Shown here one piece after another: positions 32,083-41,317 of a stretch of 64,000 bases of DNA. The notes beneath the pieces are model-generated. The model searched no databases, had not been told where the DNA came from, and saw only the letters and a program-made list of their open reading frames with translations. Made by a program: the position numbers and the translations under genes. Positions within the stretch are counted from its first letter, which is position 1. Each line of letters begins with the position of its first letter. Location: positions 2,718,036 to 2,782,035 of the forward strand of contig CANKZG010000001.1 in NCBI GenBank assembly GCA_947488435.1. The letters are read 5' to 3'. The stretch comes from an uncultured Flavobacteriaceae bacterium (GTDB lineage Bacteria > Bacteroidota > Bacteroidia > Flavobacteriales > Flavobacteriaceae).

Positions 32083-33936
32083 ATGAAACATACTACTTGG
32101 GTAGTGATCCCTGGTATTGGGGATCAAAAATCAGGGGAAACCATGACTACTTTGGCTCGAAGCCTAAGTACTCGTAACCATACTGCTATTCAAAATCAGA
32201 AAGATTGCTACTTAATTGAAGGTGAAGATGGTGGTCATATTCAAACGTTTAAAGTTCCAATGATAGACGCTTCTACATCTAATCATACCATACACTTTAA
32301 CGAACTTTATTGGAATGACCTATCTACTGTTAAAGACTCTTGGTGGGGGATAACCAAAGGTATATTTAAAGTGGTTACAGGATTAAGGCATCTGGTAACA
32401 CCTACAGAAAGTGATAAAACTACCCAACCTCTGGCCATTTTGGCTCAAATTTTCTTTTGGCTCTTAGGGGGTCCCATATTAGGAGGTTCCGCCTTGGTAT
32501 TTTTTATGTGGGCCATATTGTTGGCTGTTCATGGAGGATTACAACTTTACTATAAATGTCAGGAAATAGAGTGGTTGTTAAATGCACAACTACTCTGGCT
32601 ATTTCCTTTGATAAGTTTCCTCATTGGAATTTCAATTTTAATACTCCCCATAAAATTGAAAGGCCAGAAGCTTCGAAGTCTATGGACTTTAAAATGTATA
32701 GCAGTTTTGTCCTTGCTGTTAACCATTATATTTCCTGTACTAACGCAATGGAAACCTGGGTATTTTACCATGATTAGCGATAGCATTTTCTATGCCATTG
32801 TAGTGCCGGTTATTGGATTTTGGGCGCTGGCCAATGTAAACATGTTATTACTATTTATTGGAACCTTAATTCAGGGAGTACGTTTTGGTTTTAAAAAGAA
32901 CCCATCGATAATTATCCCCGCATTAAGTACTATTCTAACGATGGCTTTCCTTACCGCGGCTATTCCTGTATTAATTGTTGCTTCAGACACACTTACAACA
33001 GAAAAGTTGCAATTTGATCAGATAGATAAGGTGATCCAAGGGAGTCTTCCAACCGTTGGTTGGATATGGATTGGTTTTGTTATTTCTGTAATTTTTGCTG
33101 TGATATTGGCCGTTAGACGAGGACGATGGTTTAAGAAGAGTGCGAATAAAGTTAGTCCTAGTCATTGCCCTCCTCGCTTGGTGTTTAGCCCATTTATGTT
33201 TTGGGTTTTGTTTGCACTTTCTGTTCCTGCCATTGCCACATTTTTTATGAATATTGCCAGACAAATAGAATTTACGAATACATTCAATCCTGTAAATGAC
33301 CTTACTGACCTTTTACGTTTAATCGTTATCGTATCAATACCTGTAATTTTACCGTTGTTCGGTTTTGCAAAGTCAGGAATCAGATTGGGTTTGGATTTAA
33401 CTTTGGATATCGTCAATTATTTTAAACCTAAGCCGGCGCAGGGATTTAAGGCTTGGCGAACGCCATATGCCACCATTCAGTTTGATTTGCGAGAAAGAGT
33501 TTTTAATAGGTTAGATAAAATCATCAACCTTTCCAAGGAAGGCGATACCCCAGGAAAGTTGATTCTCCTTACCCATAGCCAAGGCACAATCTTTGGATTA
33601 GATTATATATCAAACCCTAAAAATCATGGCCAATTAGCAGCGTTTAACGAAGTGGTACTGATAACGATCGGGTCGCCATTCACGCATATATATCAGCATT
33701 ATTTTAGGAATTATTTTACTCAAGAGCAGAGATATAAAGCCATTAAGACTGTCTTGAGAGGCAATTCTTGGCTAAATATCTATTGTACAGATGATTACAT
33801 AGGCACCTTTATCAATCCATATCAACCTACTGATGATCCTACTTTGGCAAGTCCAAAAAATATAGAGATTGGTCTTGGGGGACATACGGGTTATTTCACA
33901 AATTCATTAGTTATGGATGAATTAGAAAAACTTTGA
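32083..33936 (+). CDS. polytopic membrane protein with split alpha/beta-hydrolase halves
   Basis: This 617-residue protein starts with a hydrolase-like first strand (TTWVVIPGIGDQKSGETMTTLARSL), then a middle block of about eight to nine hydrophobic helices (roughly residues 125-440). It ends with a cytosolic segment holding a lipase-type elbow, LILLTHSQGTIFGLDYI (Ser near 499), followed by VVLITIGSPFTHIYQHYF and GGHTGYF. The soluble elements match an alpha/beta hydrolase whose lid is replaced by a membrane domain. A lipase, esterase or acyltransferase acting at the membrane is the natural inference. It stands alone, with no co-directional neighbour. Confidence 0.75.
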   Translation: MKHTTWVVIPGIGDQKSGETMTTLARSLSTRNHTAIQNQKDCYLIEGEDGGHIQTFKVPMIDASTSNHTIHFNELYWNDLSTVKDSWWGITKGIFKVVTGLRHLVTPTESDKTTQPLAILAQIFFWLLGGPILGGSALVFFMWAILLAVHGGLQLYYKCQEIEWLLNAQLLWLFPLISFLIGISILILPIKLKGQKLRSLWTLKCIAVLSLLLTIIFPVLTQWKPGYFTMISDSIFYAIVVPVIGFWALANVNMLLLFIGTLIQGVRFGFKKNPSIIIPALSTILTMAFLTAAIPVLIVASDTLTTEKLQFDQIDKVIQGSLPTVGWIWIGFVISVIFAVILAVRRGRWFKKSANKVSPSHCPPRLVFSPFMFWVLFALSVPAIATFFMNIARQIEFTNTFNPVNDLTDLLRLIVIVSIPVILPLFGFAKSGIRLGLDLTLDIVNYFKPKPAQGFKAWRTPYATIQFDLRERVFNRLDKIINLSKEGDTPGKLILLTHSQGTIFGLDYISNPKNHGQLAAFNEVVLITIGSPFTHIYQHYFRNYFTQEQRYKAIKTVLRGNSWLNIYCTDDYIGTFINPYQPTDDPTLASPKNIEIGLGGHTGYFTNSLVMDELEKL

Positions 33937-34146
33937 GTACATGACTACTAAGCCTATTTTACTTTAAACCCTTTGTGCCAATAATTGTTCCAATTAAGTT
34001 ACTTTTTTATTGAATTCTAAGACAAGCAATTGCTTTTAACACCAATTTTGTATGCTTAATGTACTTCATTTTAGGGAAATTCAATAGCTCCTTTAGTAGT
34101 ACATTCATGTTTCCTATTTTTTCTTTAAAAACTCCCCATTACTGAA

Positions 34147-34866
34147 TCATTTATTTTTTTCTCTTAGAAGGATCAATATTTTATTTGCTTCTATCATGAT
34201 CTCTTCAAGTGCTTCAGAAATTAGTCCACAATTCAAAAAAAAGTAGTTGGCTACTCTATTTTTGTAATCCATATTTTCAATGGAATAATGTATAAAACCG
34301 CTTGATTCTTTACCTATTAAATAATCTGGATACCAAGTAAAGTTTTCTTTCCAATAATCATAGTTGCTTTTTAAATCGTCTAAAGCAAGTTCATTTAAAG
34401 CATCTAAACGTGTATCATATTTTTCGTAAAAGTCATTAATTTTTATTTGTACTTCATTCGAAGAGAAATCACTACCATTAAAATGACGAAGTTGTTCATA
34501 GCCTTTTGTTTTTAGGTTATAATCTTCACTTCCACCAATTAAATTGTAATAGTCATTATTGGAAATATAATCGTTTTGACTTAGATTTCCTTTTATAATA
34601 TGCTTTAATAAAGGCGCTTTATTGTTATTGTATTTTAAAATTTCTGGTATATTCTCTAAATCTGATTCTAGGTCATTAATAACTAAATCGTATATCGCAT
34701 GTAATGATTCTTTTTCTTTTCTCTTTTCATTCCAGTTGTTGATTTGGAGTGCTATCAAAATCCCAATAACCACGAGTATAATTTCGCCTATAGCATAGAT
34801 GAGGTATTTACTGAATTTGTTTTCAGAAAGTAATCTTTGTCTAATTTTTCTAAAAAAGTTTAGCAT
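34147..34866 (-). CDS. DUF6090 membrane-anchored protein, copy A
   Basis: This 239-residue protein has the family N-terminus: MLNFFRKIRQRLLSENKFSK, an amphipathic basic segment, then a single transmembrane helix (about 21-42, GEIILVVIGILIALQINNW). The rest is a polar, mostly helical exported domain rich in D, E, N and Y with no catalytic motif. The start codon directly abuts a tandem 11-bp repeat (34866-34907). Four copies of this family occur between 34.1 and 48.4 kb. Their N-termini are nearly identical while the exported domains diverge strongly. Function unknown. Confidence 0.8.
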   Translation of the reverse strand: MLNFFRKIRQRLLSENKFSKYLIYAIGEIILVVIGILIALQINNWNEKRKEKESLHAIYDLVINDLESDLENIPEILKYNNNKAPLLKHIIKGNLSQNDYISNNDYYNLIGGSEDYNLKTKGYEQLRHFNGSDFSSNEVQIKINDFYEKYDTRLDALNELALDDLKSNYDYWKENFTWYPDYLIGKESSGFIHYSIENMDYKNRVANYFFLNCGLISEALEEIMIEANKILILLREKNK

Positions 34867-34907
34867 TGGTTATGGGTTGGTTATGGGTTGGTTATGGGTT
34901 GGTTATG
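34866..34907. repeat. tandem 11-bp repeat at a start codon
   Basis: TTGGTTATGGG is repeated almost four times without mismatch (3.8 copies). On the minus strand it forms the 5' untranslated region and reaches the ATG of DUF6090 copy A. Unit length is not a multiple of three, and copy-number changes would alter the distance between promoter and start codon, so length-variable expression is possible. Confidence 0.9.
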
Positions 34908-34937
34908 ATAAGACATAATGCCTAATCAAAGTTCATT

Positions 34938-35930
34938 TTAGGGTCTTTTTAAAATTTTGACAATTCTATTATTTATGATTTCGGACAAGTTCCAATTATA
35001 CAACTTAGCGTCGGTTGTGCTGTAAAACTCAATAATAACAGCATCAATTTCTTTATGATATTTGGCGAAACTCTGATACCCCGGAACCCAACCCCCATGC
35101 TCGTACTTATAAATAGAAGCATAAATTTCCTGTTCCCCGGATTTAAAAAGCGATCCATCATTCAATGCTCTTAGGAAAGTGCCTACGTCTTCTGCTGTGG
35201 CTAACATTCCATGCTCATCTGCTTTTAAATCGAAGGGATGTCCTACATGATAACCGCTCATTACATCCTCCAAATTTACTTCCTTTAAGGAACTGAAGGT
35301 GTTTTTAAGATTTAACGGGGTAAGAACTTCTTCTTGAATGAATTGAAAGTTTGGATAGCCCAGCACATCATCCATTATTTTGTTGAGCAATAAGTAATTC
35401 GTATTGCAATATTCATAATCTTCTCCGGGGTCAAAGTTGGCCGGTTTGTCTAAAATTAATGAAAGACTCTCTTCATAGGTCGCTGTTGGATCAGCCCAAA
35501 AACCAGGAGCATCCGTAAAATTGGGAATACCACTTCGGTGTTGAATCATCAACCTTAAGGTAATTTTCTCCGCATTTTCAATCCTTTCGGTAAGTTCCGG
35601 TAAATAATCAGCAATGGTTTTATCCAAAGAAAGCCGTTTATCATGCACCAGTTTGGTGACCGCCACAGCATCGTAAAGCTTACTAATACTGGCAATCTTA
35701 AATAATGCTTGAGGTTTGGCAGGTATTTTAGACGCCCTATTGTGCCAGCCAGAAGCAAAATACTTAGGAGGTTTATCTGCTTGATCCACATAAACGATCA
35801 TTCCGTCAAATCCATGCCTAATGGCCTCATCTAATTGTTCTTGTATGGTATCTGGTAAGGGTAGTATCCATGCCTTTACCAAAAGCCAGGGTACAAAATA
35901 CAGCGAGGCTATGCTCCCTACGATCAACAC
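34938..35930 (-). CDS. serine hydrolase (class C beta-lactamase/PBP4* family)
   Basis: This penicillin-binding-protein-like serine hydrolase has 330 residues from a GTG at 35930. The SxxK motif is SISK (81-84), the YxN motif is YCN (174-176), and HGGWVPGY near the C-terminus replaces the KTG triad. An N-terminal hydrophobic stretch (about 1-22) is a signal or anchor. The start is uncertain: an ATG at 35965 lies just upstream but is out of frame by one because it is followed by A8. With nine A residues it would give MKKKQIKRIFQIVL ahead of the hydrophobic segment, a better signal than the GTG start offers. Exported; substrate unknown (peptide or ester). Confidence 0.85.
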   Translation of the reverse strand: MLIVGSIASLYFVPWLLVKAWILPLPDTIQEQLDEAIRHGFDGMIVYVDQADKPPKYFASGWHNRASKIPAKPQALFKIASISKLYDAVAVTKLVHDKRLSLDKTIADYLPELTERIENAEKITLRLMIQHRSGIPNFTDAPGFWADPTATYEESLSLILDKPANFDPGEDYEYCNTNYLLLNKIMDDVLGYPNFQFIQEEVLTPLNLKNTFSSLKEVNLEDVMSGYHVGHPFDLKADEHGMLATAEDVGTFLRALNDGSLFKSGEQEIYASIYKYEHGGWVPGYQSFAKYHKEIDAVIIEFYSTTDAKLYNWNLSEIINNRIVKILKRP

Positions 35931-35995
35931 TATTTGGAATATTCGTTTTATTTGTTTTTTTTCATTACAATAAGACTATATGCCCTTTGGTTTTG

Positions 35996-36703
35996 TTATT
36001 TTAATAATTCCAATTCAATTAATGCTATTAAATCAGTGTTATTATTTAATCCCACCTTTAATGCACTTAGCGCATAGTTTTTAGCACCTACTTGATAATT
36101 AATAAGAGAGATTAAGTTGCTATTTTCTAGTTTGTCTTTTACCAGCTGTGTGCTTGTTCCAAAACTCTTGTCAGGTTCTAAGTTTTCTATAACATATGGA
36201 ATAATACGATTGTTCGTAAAGGTTTCGGCATATTGCGAAGAAGCAGAAAGTAACTCTTTGGTATACTCATAGTAATTGGTTAAACTAGACTTTAACGCAT
36301 CATTATGAACACCTGAAAATTTACCCGAATCCTTTAATCCTGAATATCCATTTGTATTGATCGAAAAGAACATATAATGATCTAAACTTTTCAATAAAGA
36401 ATCCAATCCAACTCTGTTATAACTCTTATCCGAAACATGATTTAGATAATCTACATGCTTGTTTTCTAATTGATTAAAGAATTCCAATCGTTTTTTGTCT
36501 TGTTGTAGATCCTCTAAAATTTGCGTCAATGATGCATCAATATTGGTTTGGTCAATTTGATCTTGATTCCAATTATTGATTTGTAATGCAATTAGAATTC
36601 CAATAACCACAAGTATGATTTCGCCTACGGCATAAATCAAGTATTTACTGAATTTGTTTTCGATTAATAGTTGTTGCCGAATTTTTCGAAAGAGTTTTAG
36701 CAT
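35996..36703 (-). CDS. DUF6090 membrane-anchored protein, copy B
   Basis: This 235-residue protein begins with the family N-terminus (MLKLFRKIRQQLLIENKFSK) and a single transmembrane helix at about 21-42, ending QINNWN. The exported domain is predicted helical: a QILEDLQQDKKRLEFFNQLENKH coiled-coil-like helix, a central region GYSGLKDSGKFSGVHND, and a C-terminal helix ALSALKVGLNNNTDLIALIE. The serine hydrolase gene lies between this copy and copy A on the same strand, so the three may be read together. No active-site motif. Function unknown. Confidence 0.8.
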   Translation of the reverse strand: MLKLFRKIRQQLLIENKFSKYLIYAVGEIILVVIGILIALQINNWNQDQIDQTNIDASLTQILEDLQQDKKRLEFFNQLENKHVDYLNHVSDKSYNRVGLDSLLKSLDHYMFFSINTNGYSGLKDSGKFSGVHNDALKSSLTNYYEYTKELLSASSQYAETFTNNRIIPYVIENLEPDKSFGTSTQLVKDKLENSNLISLINYQVGAKNYALSALKVGLNNNTDLIALIELELLK

Positions 36704-36901
36704 GAGTTGTCGGTTGGGCCTAATCTAGCAGCAAGGAAATTACAGCGCTTGGTCTGATTTCTATGGAAATATAGGAAATTCCTTTAACTATACAACATCT
36801 ACTTCTGTTTCCCAGCAGATTTTATGACATTGGAAAGACAAATTCCAAAACGCTGGCTCTTAGTTGTTAGGATATAGCTATAATTTTCATTTTGTTATCA
36901 T

Positions 36902-37558
36902 TCATGGTTTCCGCATTTTTTTAAGTCCGTATTTATACACATACCCGATAAATCCAAAGATTATGAGCATTCCAAGTGCTGATGGAATGTATTGACTATG
37001 TGGCTGATATTCTTCAAATACAGTTCCAACGAATGCCGATAAGAGTGCTGCAAAAGCACTAGTCATTTTATAAATATGTTCATAGATCCAAATTCGATGT
37101 TTTTTATATTTTTTTCGAGGAATAAGATATCTCAAAAAATCATAGAGGATGACAACTAATAACGCCCCTATGGTGCTATACATTACAACAGGAGCCCAAA
37201 TCATCCCTATTACCTTGAAATAATATAAAAAATAGGCCAAAACAAAAAGACAAATTATAGTAACAAAAATATCCAAGCGCTTGGGAACATTGGACTTTGA
37301 CAGCAATACGCGATACCCTGAAAAAGAAACATATCCGCTTAATACGGTAATTACAAGTAAGAATGTATTTCTTTTAAAAACAAACACCCCAACCAAACCA
37401 GTAAGAATAACTATGGAAATGAAACATAAGAAGAATTTTCCACTTGTATTGTGAACTTTGCCACCCTTCATACTTAATAATGCAATTAGTCCAAGTAGCA
37501 GTGCAACCGAACCTGTTATGATATGTAAAAGAATGTTATACTGATGTACTATTTCCAT
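36902..37558 (-). CDS. polytopic membrane protein of unknown function
   Basis: This 218-residue integral membrane protein has about seven hydrophobic helices. It starts MEIVHQYNILLHIITGSVALLLG, with a conserved-looking H-x-x-x-G pattern, and has a KVHNTSGKFFL loop with His and a YKKHRIWIYEHIYKMTSAFAALLSAF segment late in the protein. The spaced histidines in helices resemble DUF2306-type membrane proteins, but I cannot confirm the family. It lies between DUF6090 copy B and a LytTR regulator, all on the minus strand. Confidence 0.65.
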   Translation of the reverse strand: MEIVHQYNILLHIITGSVALLLGLIALLSMKGGKVHNTSGKFFLCFISIVILTGLVGVFVFKRNTFLLVITVLSGYVSFSGYRVLLSKSNVPKRLDIFVTIICLFVLAYFLYYFKVIGMIWAPVVMYSTIGALLVVILYDFLRYLIPRKKYKKHRIWIYEHIYKMTSAFAALLSAFVGTVFEEYQPHSQYIPSALGMLIIFGFIGYVYKYGLKKMRKP

Positions 37559-37751
37559 GGTTAAACCTGTTTAATTTATGAGATTAGGTCTGAAAGCAAT
37601 TAAATCAGGTGCAAATAATTGAAATATAATGGGTTGGAAAAGCTAATTCTGGCGAGAGGCCAGGATTAAGGGTGAGTGATACAAAAAAAATGGTAAATGA
37701 ATTTTAAAACAACGGCAACAATGGATTTGATTAGAACCTCTTGAAATGGAT

Positions 37752-38597
37752 TTACGTGATCTTAGTAAGTTTTCGAATAATTGTTGTGTATTTTTTACTA
37801 CTGGTAATTGGGGCTAACCCATTATCAAATGCGATATGATAGCGACCATTTAAATGAGGTTTTATTTGTTTGATATGGTTTTTGTTTACAATATATTTCC
37901 GATGCACTCGAGAAAAATTTTCACTCAACCTCTTTTCAAGAAAGCGTAAAGAATAATCACAAAGTCTTTTTTCTCCTGTTGTATTATATACCAAAGAATA
38001 GTTGTCAAAAGCTTCAAAATATACGATATCGCCAATAGGAATTAATTGAATATTTTCACCCAGCTTTGCAGGGATAGTAGTGATGGGATCGTTGGAATCT
38101 GAAAATTCGTTCGTTCTATTTTTTTCCCCTTCTGCAGGGTCCTTTGTATGATCTTGGTTTTTGACTGTCTTAACACTTTTACTATTTAGAAAACTGTTTT
38201 GAAAAAAACTGTACCCAAGAACTAAAGAGATAATCCCATTAAATAGATACATTTTACCCGAGGATAACGGTCGGAATTGTTGATTTTGGAAAACCAGCGA
38301 CCTGATCATATGTTCGATCTCCGTAGCAAATACGCCAACTAAAAAGAAGACTGAAAAGAGAAACAAGTATAGCGTTCCTTTTGATTTAAAATAATTTCTG
38401 AACCATGATTTATTCTGTCCAATAATTATTAAAGGATAACCTATTATAAAACTTGTTGCCAACGATTGTATACTCCATTGAATCCAGTTGAGCGTGCCAT
38501 TGATGATATAGTTAGCAGTTCCTATGCCTACACCAACAAAAACAATATGTAGTAGGTATTGATTGGCTTGCTTAAATTTAAATGGTATGGTATTCAT
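37752..38597 (-). CDS. membrane-anchored LytTR transcriptional regulator
   Basis: This 281-residue protein has four predicted transmembrane helices (about 12-145), a polar linker, and a C-terminal LytTR DNA-binding domain (about 185-281). The domain carries IQLIPIGDIVYFEAFDNYSLV, LEKRLSENFSRVHRKYIVNKNHI and GRYHIAFDNGL, the usual order of strands that contact the DNA major groove. There is no receiver domain, so it is a one-component membrane sensor-regulator. Its signal and targets are unknown. The adjacent membrane protein at 36902-37558 or the NTF2-like genes could be targets, but no LytTR direct-repeat site was recognised. Confidence 0.87.
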   Translation of the reverse strand: MNTIPFKFKQANQYLLHIVFVGVGIGTANYIINGTLNWIQWSIQSLATSFIIGYPLIIIGQNKSWFRNYFKSKGTLYLFLFSVFFLVGVFATEIEHMIRSLVFQNQQFRPLSSGKMYLFNGIISLVLGYSFFQNSFLNSKSVKTVKNQDHTKDPAEGEKNRTNEFSDSNDPITTIPAKLGENIQLIPIGDIVYFEAFDNYSLVYNTTGEKRLCDYSLRFLEKRLSENFSRVHRKYIVNKNHIKQIKPHLNGRYHIAFDNGLAPITSSKKYTTIIRKLTKIT

Positions 38598-38671
38598 GTG
38601 TATAACAGCTATTTCTTTAAAAAGTGAACCTTTAGATTTTCGAATATTACAATCTAGCAGTGTCTAAGGGG

Positions 38672-39142
38672 TTAATTTCCATTAATGAAATCGTCGAGTT
38701 TTTTGTTCGTAGTTAGCTGAATTTTATTTTTCATAAAAGGTGTCCATCCTAGCAATAATCCTATAGGTCCCATCGCTTGGCGCGTCCATTTCCATAGGTT
38801 AAAAGTATCTTTATGCACAATAATTTTACCATCTTTAAATTTAAAATTCGCTAGGACGTTATTGATTACTTTACGTTTCTTTTTTCCATAGCGGTATTCC
38901 GCTATCCAATTTGCACGACCACTTTCAATATTGGCTTCAATTTTATTGAAGCTGATTTTAACGGCTTCCGTTTTTCCTGACAACAACATTTCCCACATTT
39001 TATAGGCTCGTTCTCCTTTTAATGTCCCAAAAGCTGGATCTTGAAAGGTAACCTTCTTATCGTAACACTCGGTCATTCCTTTTACATTTCCCTCGGCAAA
39101 TGAAGTATAAAATTTTTCTATTAATTCTATATTGGTCATCAA
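38672..39142 (-). CDS. NTF2-like (SnoaL-type) protein
   Basis: This 156-residue cytosolic protein has a single NTF2-like alpha+beta barrel: NIELIEKFYTSFAEGNVKGMTECYDKKVTFQDPAFGTLKGERA is the typical start, and KVINNVLANFKFKDGKIIVHKDTFNLWKW the typical strand near the end. This branch resembles limonene-epoxide hydrolase/ketosteroid-isomerase-like proteins, but the catalytic aspartates cannot be assigned with confidence. The C-terminal 25 residues are basic. It is one of several NTF2-like genes in 3.5 kb. Confidence 0.8.
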   Translation of the reverse strand: MMTNIELIEKFYTSFAEGNVKGMTECYDKKVTFQDPAFGTLKGERAYKMWEMLLSGKTEAVKISFNKIEANIESGRANWIAEYRYGKKKRKVINNVLANFKFKDGKIIVHKDTFNLWKWTRQAMGPIGLLLGWTPFMKNKIQLTTNKKLDDFINGN

Positions 39143-39306
39143 TTCTTTTTTTATGCTTTTCTAACGGTTCTGTCTAGGGCTCGTTACTGAAAAAGTTCAA
39201 TAGACTTTTATGTTGTACATGAAAAATATTAAAACTAAACAATTATTCTAATCCATCTTAATTAGTGTGTAAAGATCCATATGGTTATAACCTTCGGGTA
39301 TTGTTT

Positions 39307-40116
39307 TTAATTGTCATAGCTTTTCGATGTAAAAGATTTATGGATTATTTTCCATTTTCCTTTAATCTTTAAAAGTAACATATAATCAATAGCTATTCTA
39401 TCTCTATCAGGCATTAAAACCTCTAACTTAGCTATAGCAGCGTCTCTTTCATAATCAACCGCAAGCACTTTACTAATGCGGTTGTGTTTCTCGCCTGGTT
39501 TGAAATTGCTAATGTATTTTTCGCCATCTATAATACTTAGCGTATCATTCTTTATATAATATAAATTGAAATCTTCATGAAAAGCTTTGTATAATCTATG
39601 AGGTTCCCCATTTGAGGTGCCTTCAATATAATTAAGGAGCGTTTCATTAATTAGTGTAATTTCATTTTGGTTATTAACGTTCGTATGCTGTCTATCATCA
39701 AGCATTTTAAGATTAATAATCTTATGCAATATTTTCCATTTTCCTTTTATTTTTAGTAGTAGAAGATAGTCCGTAGCTACCCTTTTCCTTTCAGGAAAGT
39801 ATACTTCAACTTTTGCTATTGCAGCATTGTTTTCAAAATCAATTGAAACTACTTTTCCTATCCGATTATATTTTTTCCCTTTTTCTACCCTACTTATGTA
39901 ACCTTTACCGTCGATAATTCTAAGCGTATCACTACTCACCAAGAACAAATTGAAATCGGATTGAAATACATTTTTTAACTTTTCGGGTTCTCCATTTGCC
40001 GTACCATTGATATAGTTTTGAAGCGTTTTATTTATCAGTTCAACTTCATTTTGAGCGTTCAATTTTAACCCTAGGAAGGATTGAAATACCAAGAATACTA
40101 ACAGTATTTTTCTCAT
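39307..40116 (-). CDS. exported protein with two tandem NTF2-like domains
   Basis: This 269-residue protein has the signal peptide MRKILLVFLVFQSFLGLKLNAQ and then two similar NTF2/lumazine-binding-like domains (about 24-140 and 150-266). Repeated landmarks are NEVELINKTLQNYINGTANGEP versus NEITLINETLLNYIEGTSNGEP, LRIIDGKGYIS versus LSIIDGEKYIS, and LLLLKIKGKWKILHK versus MLLLKIKGKWKIIHK. The similarity points to an internal duplication of a single-domain ancestor. Exported; ligand or enzymatic role unknown. Confidence 0.83.
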   Translation of the reverse strand: MRKILLVFLVFQSFLGLKLNAQNEVELINKTLQNYINGTANGEPEKLKNVFQSDFNLFLVSSDTLRIIDGKGYISRVEKGKKYNRIGKVVSIDFENNAAIAKVEVYFPERKRVATDYLLLLKIKGKWKILHKIINLKMLDDRQHTNVNNQNEITLINETLLNYIEGTSNGEPHRLYKAFHEDFNLYYIKNDTLSIIDGEKYISNFKPGEKHNRISKVLAVDYERDAAIAKLEVLMPDRDRIAIDYMLLLKIKGKWKIIHKSFTSKSYDN

Positions 40117-40485
40117 AGATCCCTTTTTTTTTTACAACCAGCTGTCTCAATTATGTATCGCGTTTGTGCTAATAAAGATCTGTGTGTGGTAGGTAGTAAA
40201 ACGAAAAGCATAGTAATTGCTTTCGATCAATTGCACTTGTCGATAAAATTATCGCCTTTTGGTTTAGCTTTAAATAAAAGTAAGAAAAGTTTTTTGTGTT
40301 AAATAGCCAACAATATGTTAAGATTGTTATTGATGTTGCTAGGTTATGTCTGCGTCCAGCCTTGTAACAGTGTTGTAATTATTAAAGTAGACTTCACAGA
40401 GACTAATAACTGATGCTATAAGCACTTATGCCAACAGCTATTCTAATTATGGAAATTGGAAGCTATGTATCGTTAAGGATAAAAA
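40117..40485. other. gene-free stretch
   Basis: No open frame of note on either strand, no tRNA, hairpin terminator or clear promoter was seen in these 369 bp. It is A/T-rich with a few short direct repeats. It may hold the promoter of the minus-strand gene ending the region above. Confidence 0.5.
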
Positions 40486-40995
40486 CTAGTATTCTTTCGG
40501 AAGTGTTATTGCGGTTTCCCCATTAATCAAACCTGTATTTAGAATCGTTCCATAGCCAAATTCATTGTTTGCTATCGCTGCTAAAAATACAGTGGGCATT
40601 CTTTCACCTCCCATATAAGCAAATATAGCCTCGCTTTTTTTTGATAGTTGCATTGAGCCTAATATAGTTCCATAAGAAACAGTGGCATTGGCATTTAAGT
40701 TACTAAAGTTAATTACAGATTCAGCTTTTATTAGGGTATCTCCACTTATCCATAACATATCATTTTCATCAAAACCAAAATGATTTCCATTCCATTCAGA
40801 ATCTGTAAATCGAATTCTCGTTCTAGGTGAAATATTAACATTGGTTCGTATTGCAAATCCATCACTTTCTCCTGATTTCATTGAAATGAAGGAAATACTT
40901 CCGGGTTTTAATAAAGTATCATTTCTTTTTAAATGCATTACAAACAGTAGTAATACTGCGAATACAAAAACAATTGTTACTATAAGGCCTTTCAC
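40486..40995 (-). CDS. exported beta-rich protein, lamin-tail-like adhesion module
   Basis: This 169-residue protein has one N-terminal hydrophobic segment (about 3-22) as signal or anchor. The rest is beta-rich: ISFISMKSGESDGFAIRTNVNISPRTRIRFTDSEWNG and GFDENDMLWISGDTLIKAESVI. The pattern GDxxFAI...IxFTDxEWNG is familiar from a module that accompanies lamin-tail domains in large secreted Bacteroidota proteins, here present alone. Membrane-anchored, exported. Function unknown. No neighbour close enough for an operon. Confidence 0.6.
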   Translation of the reverse strand: MKGLIVTIVFVFAVLLLFVMHLKRNDTLLKPGSISFISMKSGESDGFAIRTNVNISPRTRIRFTDSEWNGNHFGFDENDMLWISGDTLIKAESVINFSNLNANATVSYGTILGSMQLSKKSEAIFAYMGGERMPTVFLAAIANNEFGYGTILNTGLINGETAITLPKEY

Positions 40996-41317
40996 TTGCT
41001 ATAAATTAATTGAAGTGAAATTACCACACATTCTTTATCAGCAGATTACTGATAATTCATCAAATTATTAAGTTTTCTTCACTACTATGTATTTAATGTT
41101 ATGCATTCTTTTTTCTTCTTGATAATAGTGATTTTAAAACCACTTCTAGAATCATTTTATCCATAGTATGATTGCAGTATTTACCAAATTTGTTTTAGAG
41201 TTTAGCTGAGGTTTACAACAAAAAAAGCACAAATCGTAAGATTTGCGCTTCGATAATTTTTAAATGTAATTAACCATGCATTTCACCAGGGTTAATTTTG
41301 CTTAAGAAAACCTAATT
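40996..41317. other. intergenic stretch with one terminator
   Basis: These 322 bp carry no gene. The only clear signal is the minus-strand terminator at 41219-41250. Confidence 0.6.
41219..41250 (-). terminator. intrinsic terminator of the SnoaL-like pair
   Basis: On the minus strand AAGCGCAAATC pairs with GATTTGTGCTT (one G-U wobble) around a 4-nt loop and is followed by seven T residues. It lies 68 bp beyond the stop at 41318. Confidence 0.85.

Noticed and set aside
34007..34108. Minus-strand 33-codon frame (starts MNVLLKELLNFPKMKY) between the membrane hydrolase and DUF6090 copy A
   Set aside because: It is short, has no recognisable family, promoter or partner, and lies in A/T-rich DNA where such frames arise by chance. 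It might be a remnant, but the evidence is too thin.
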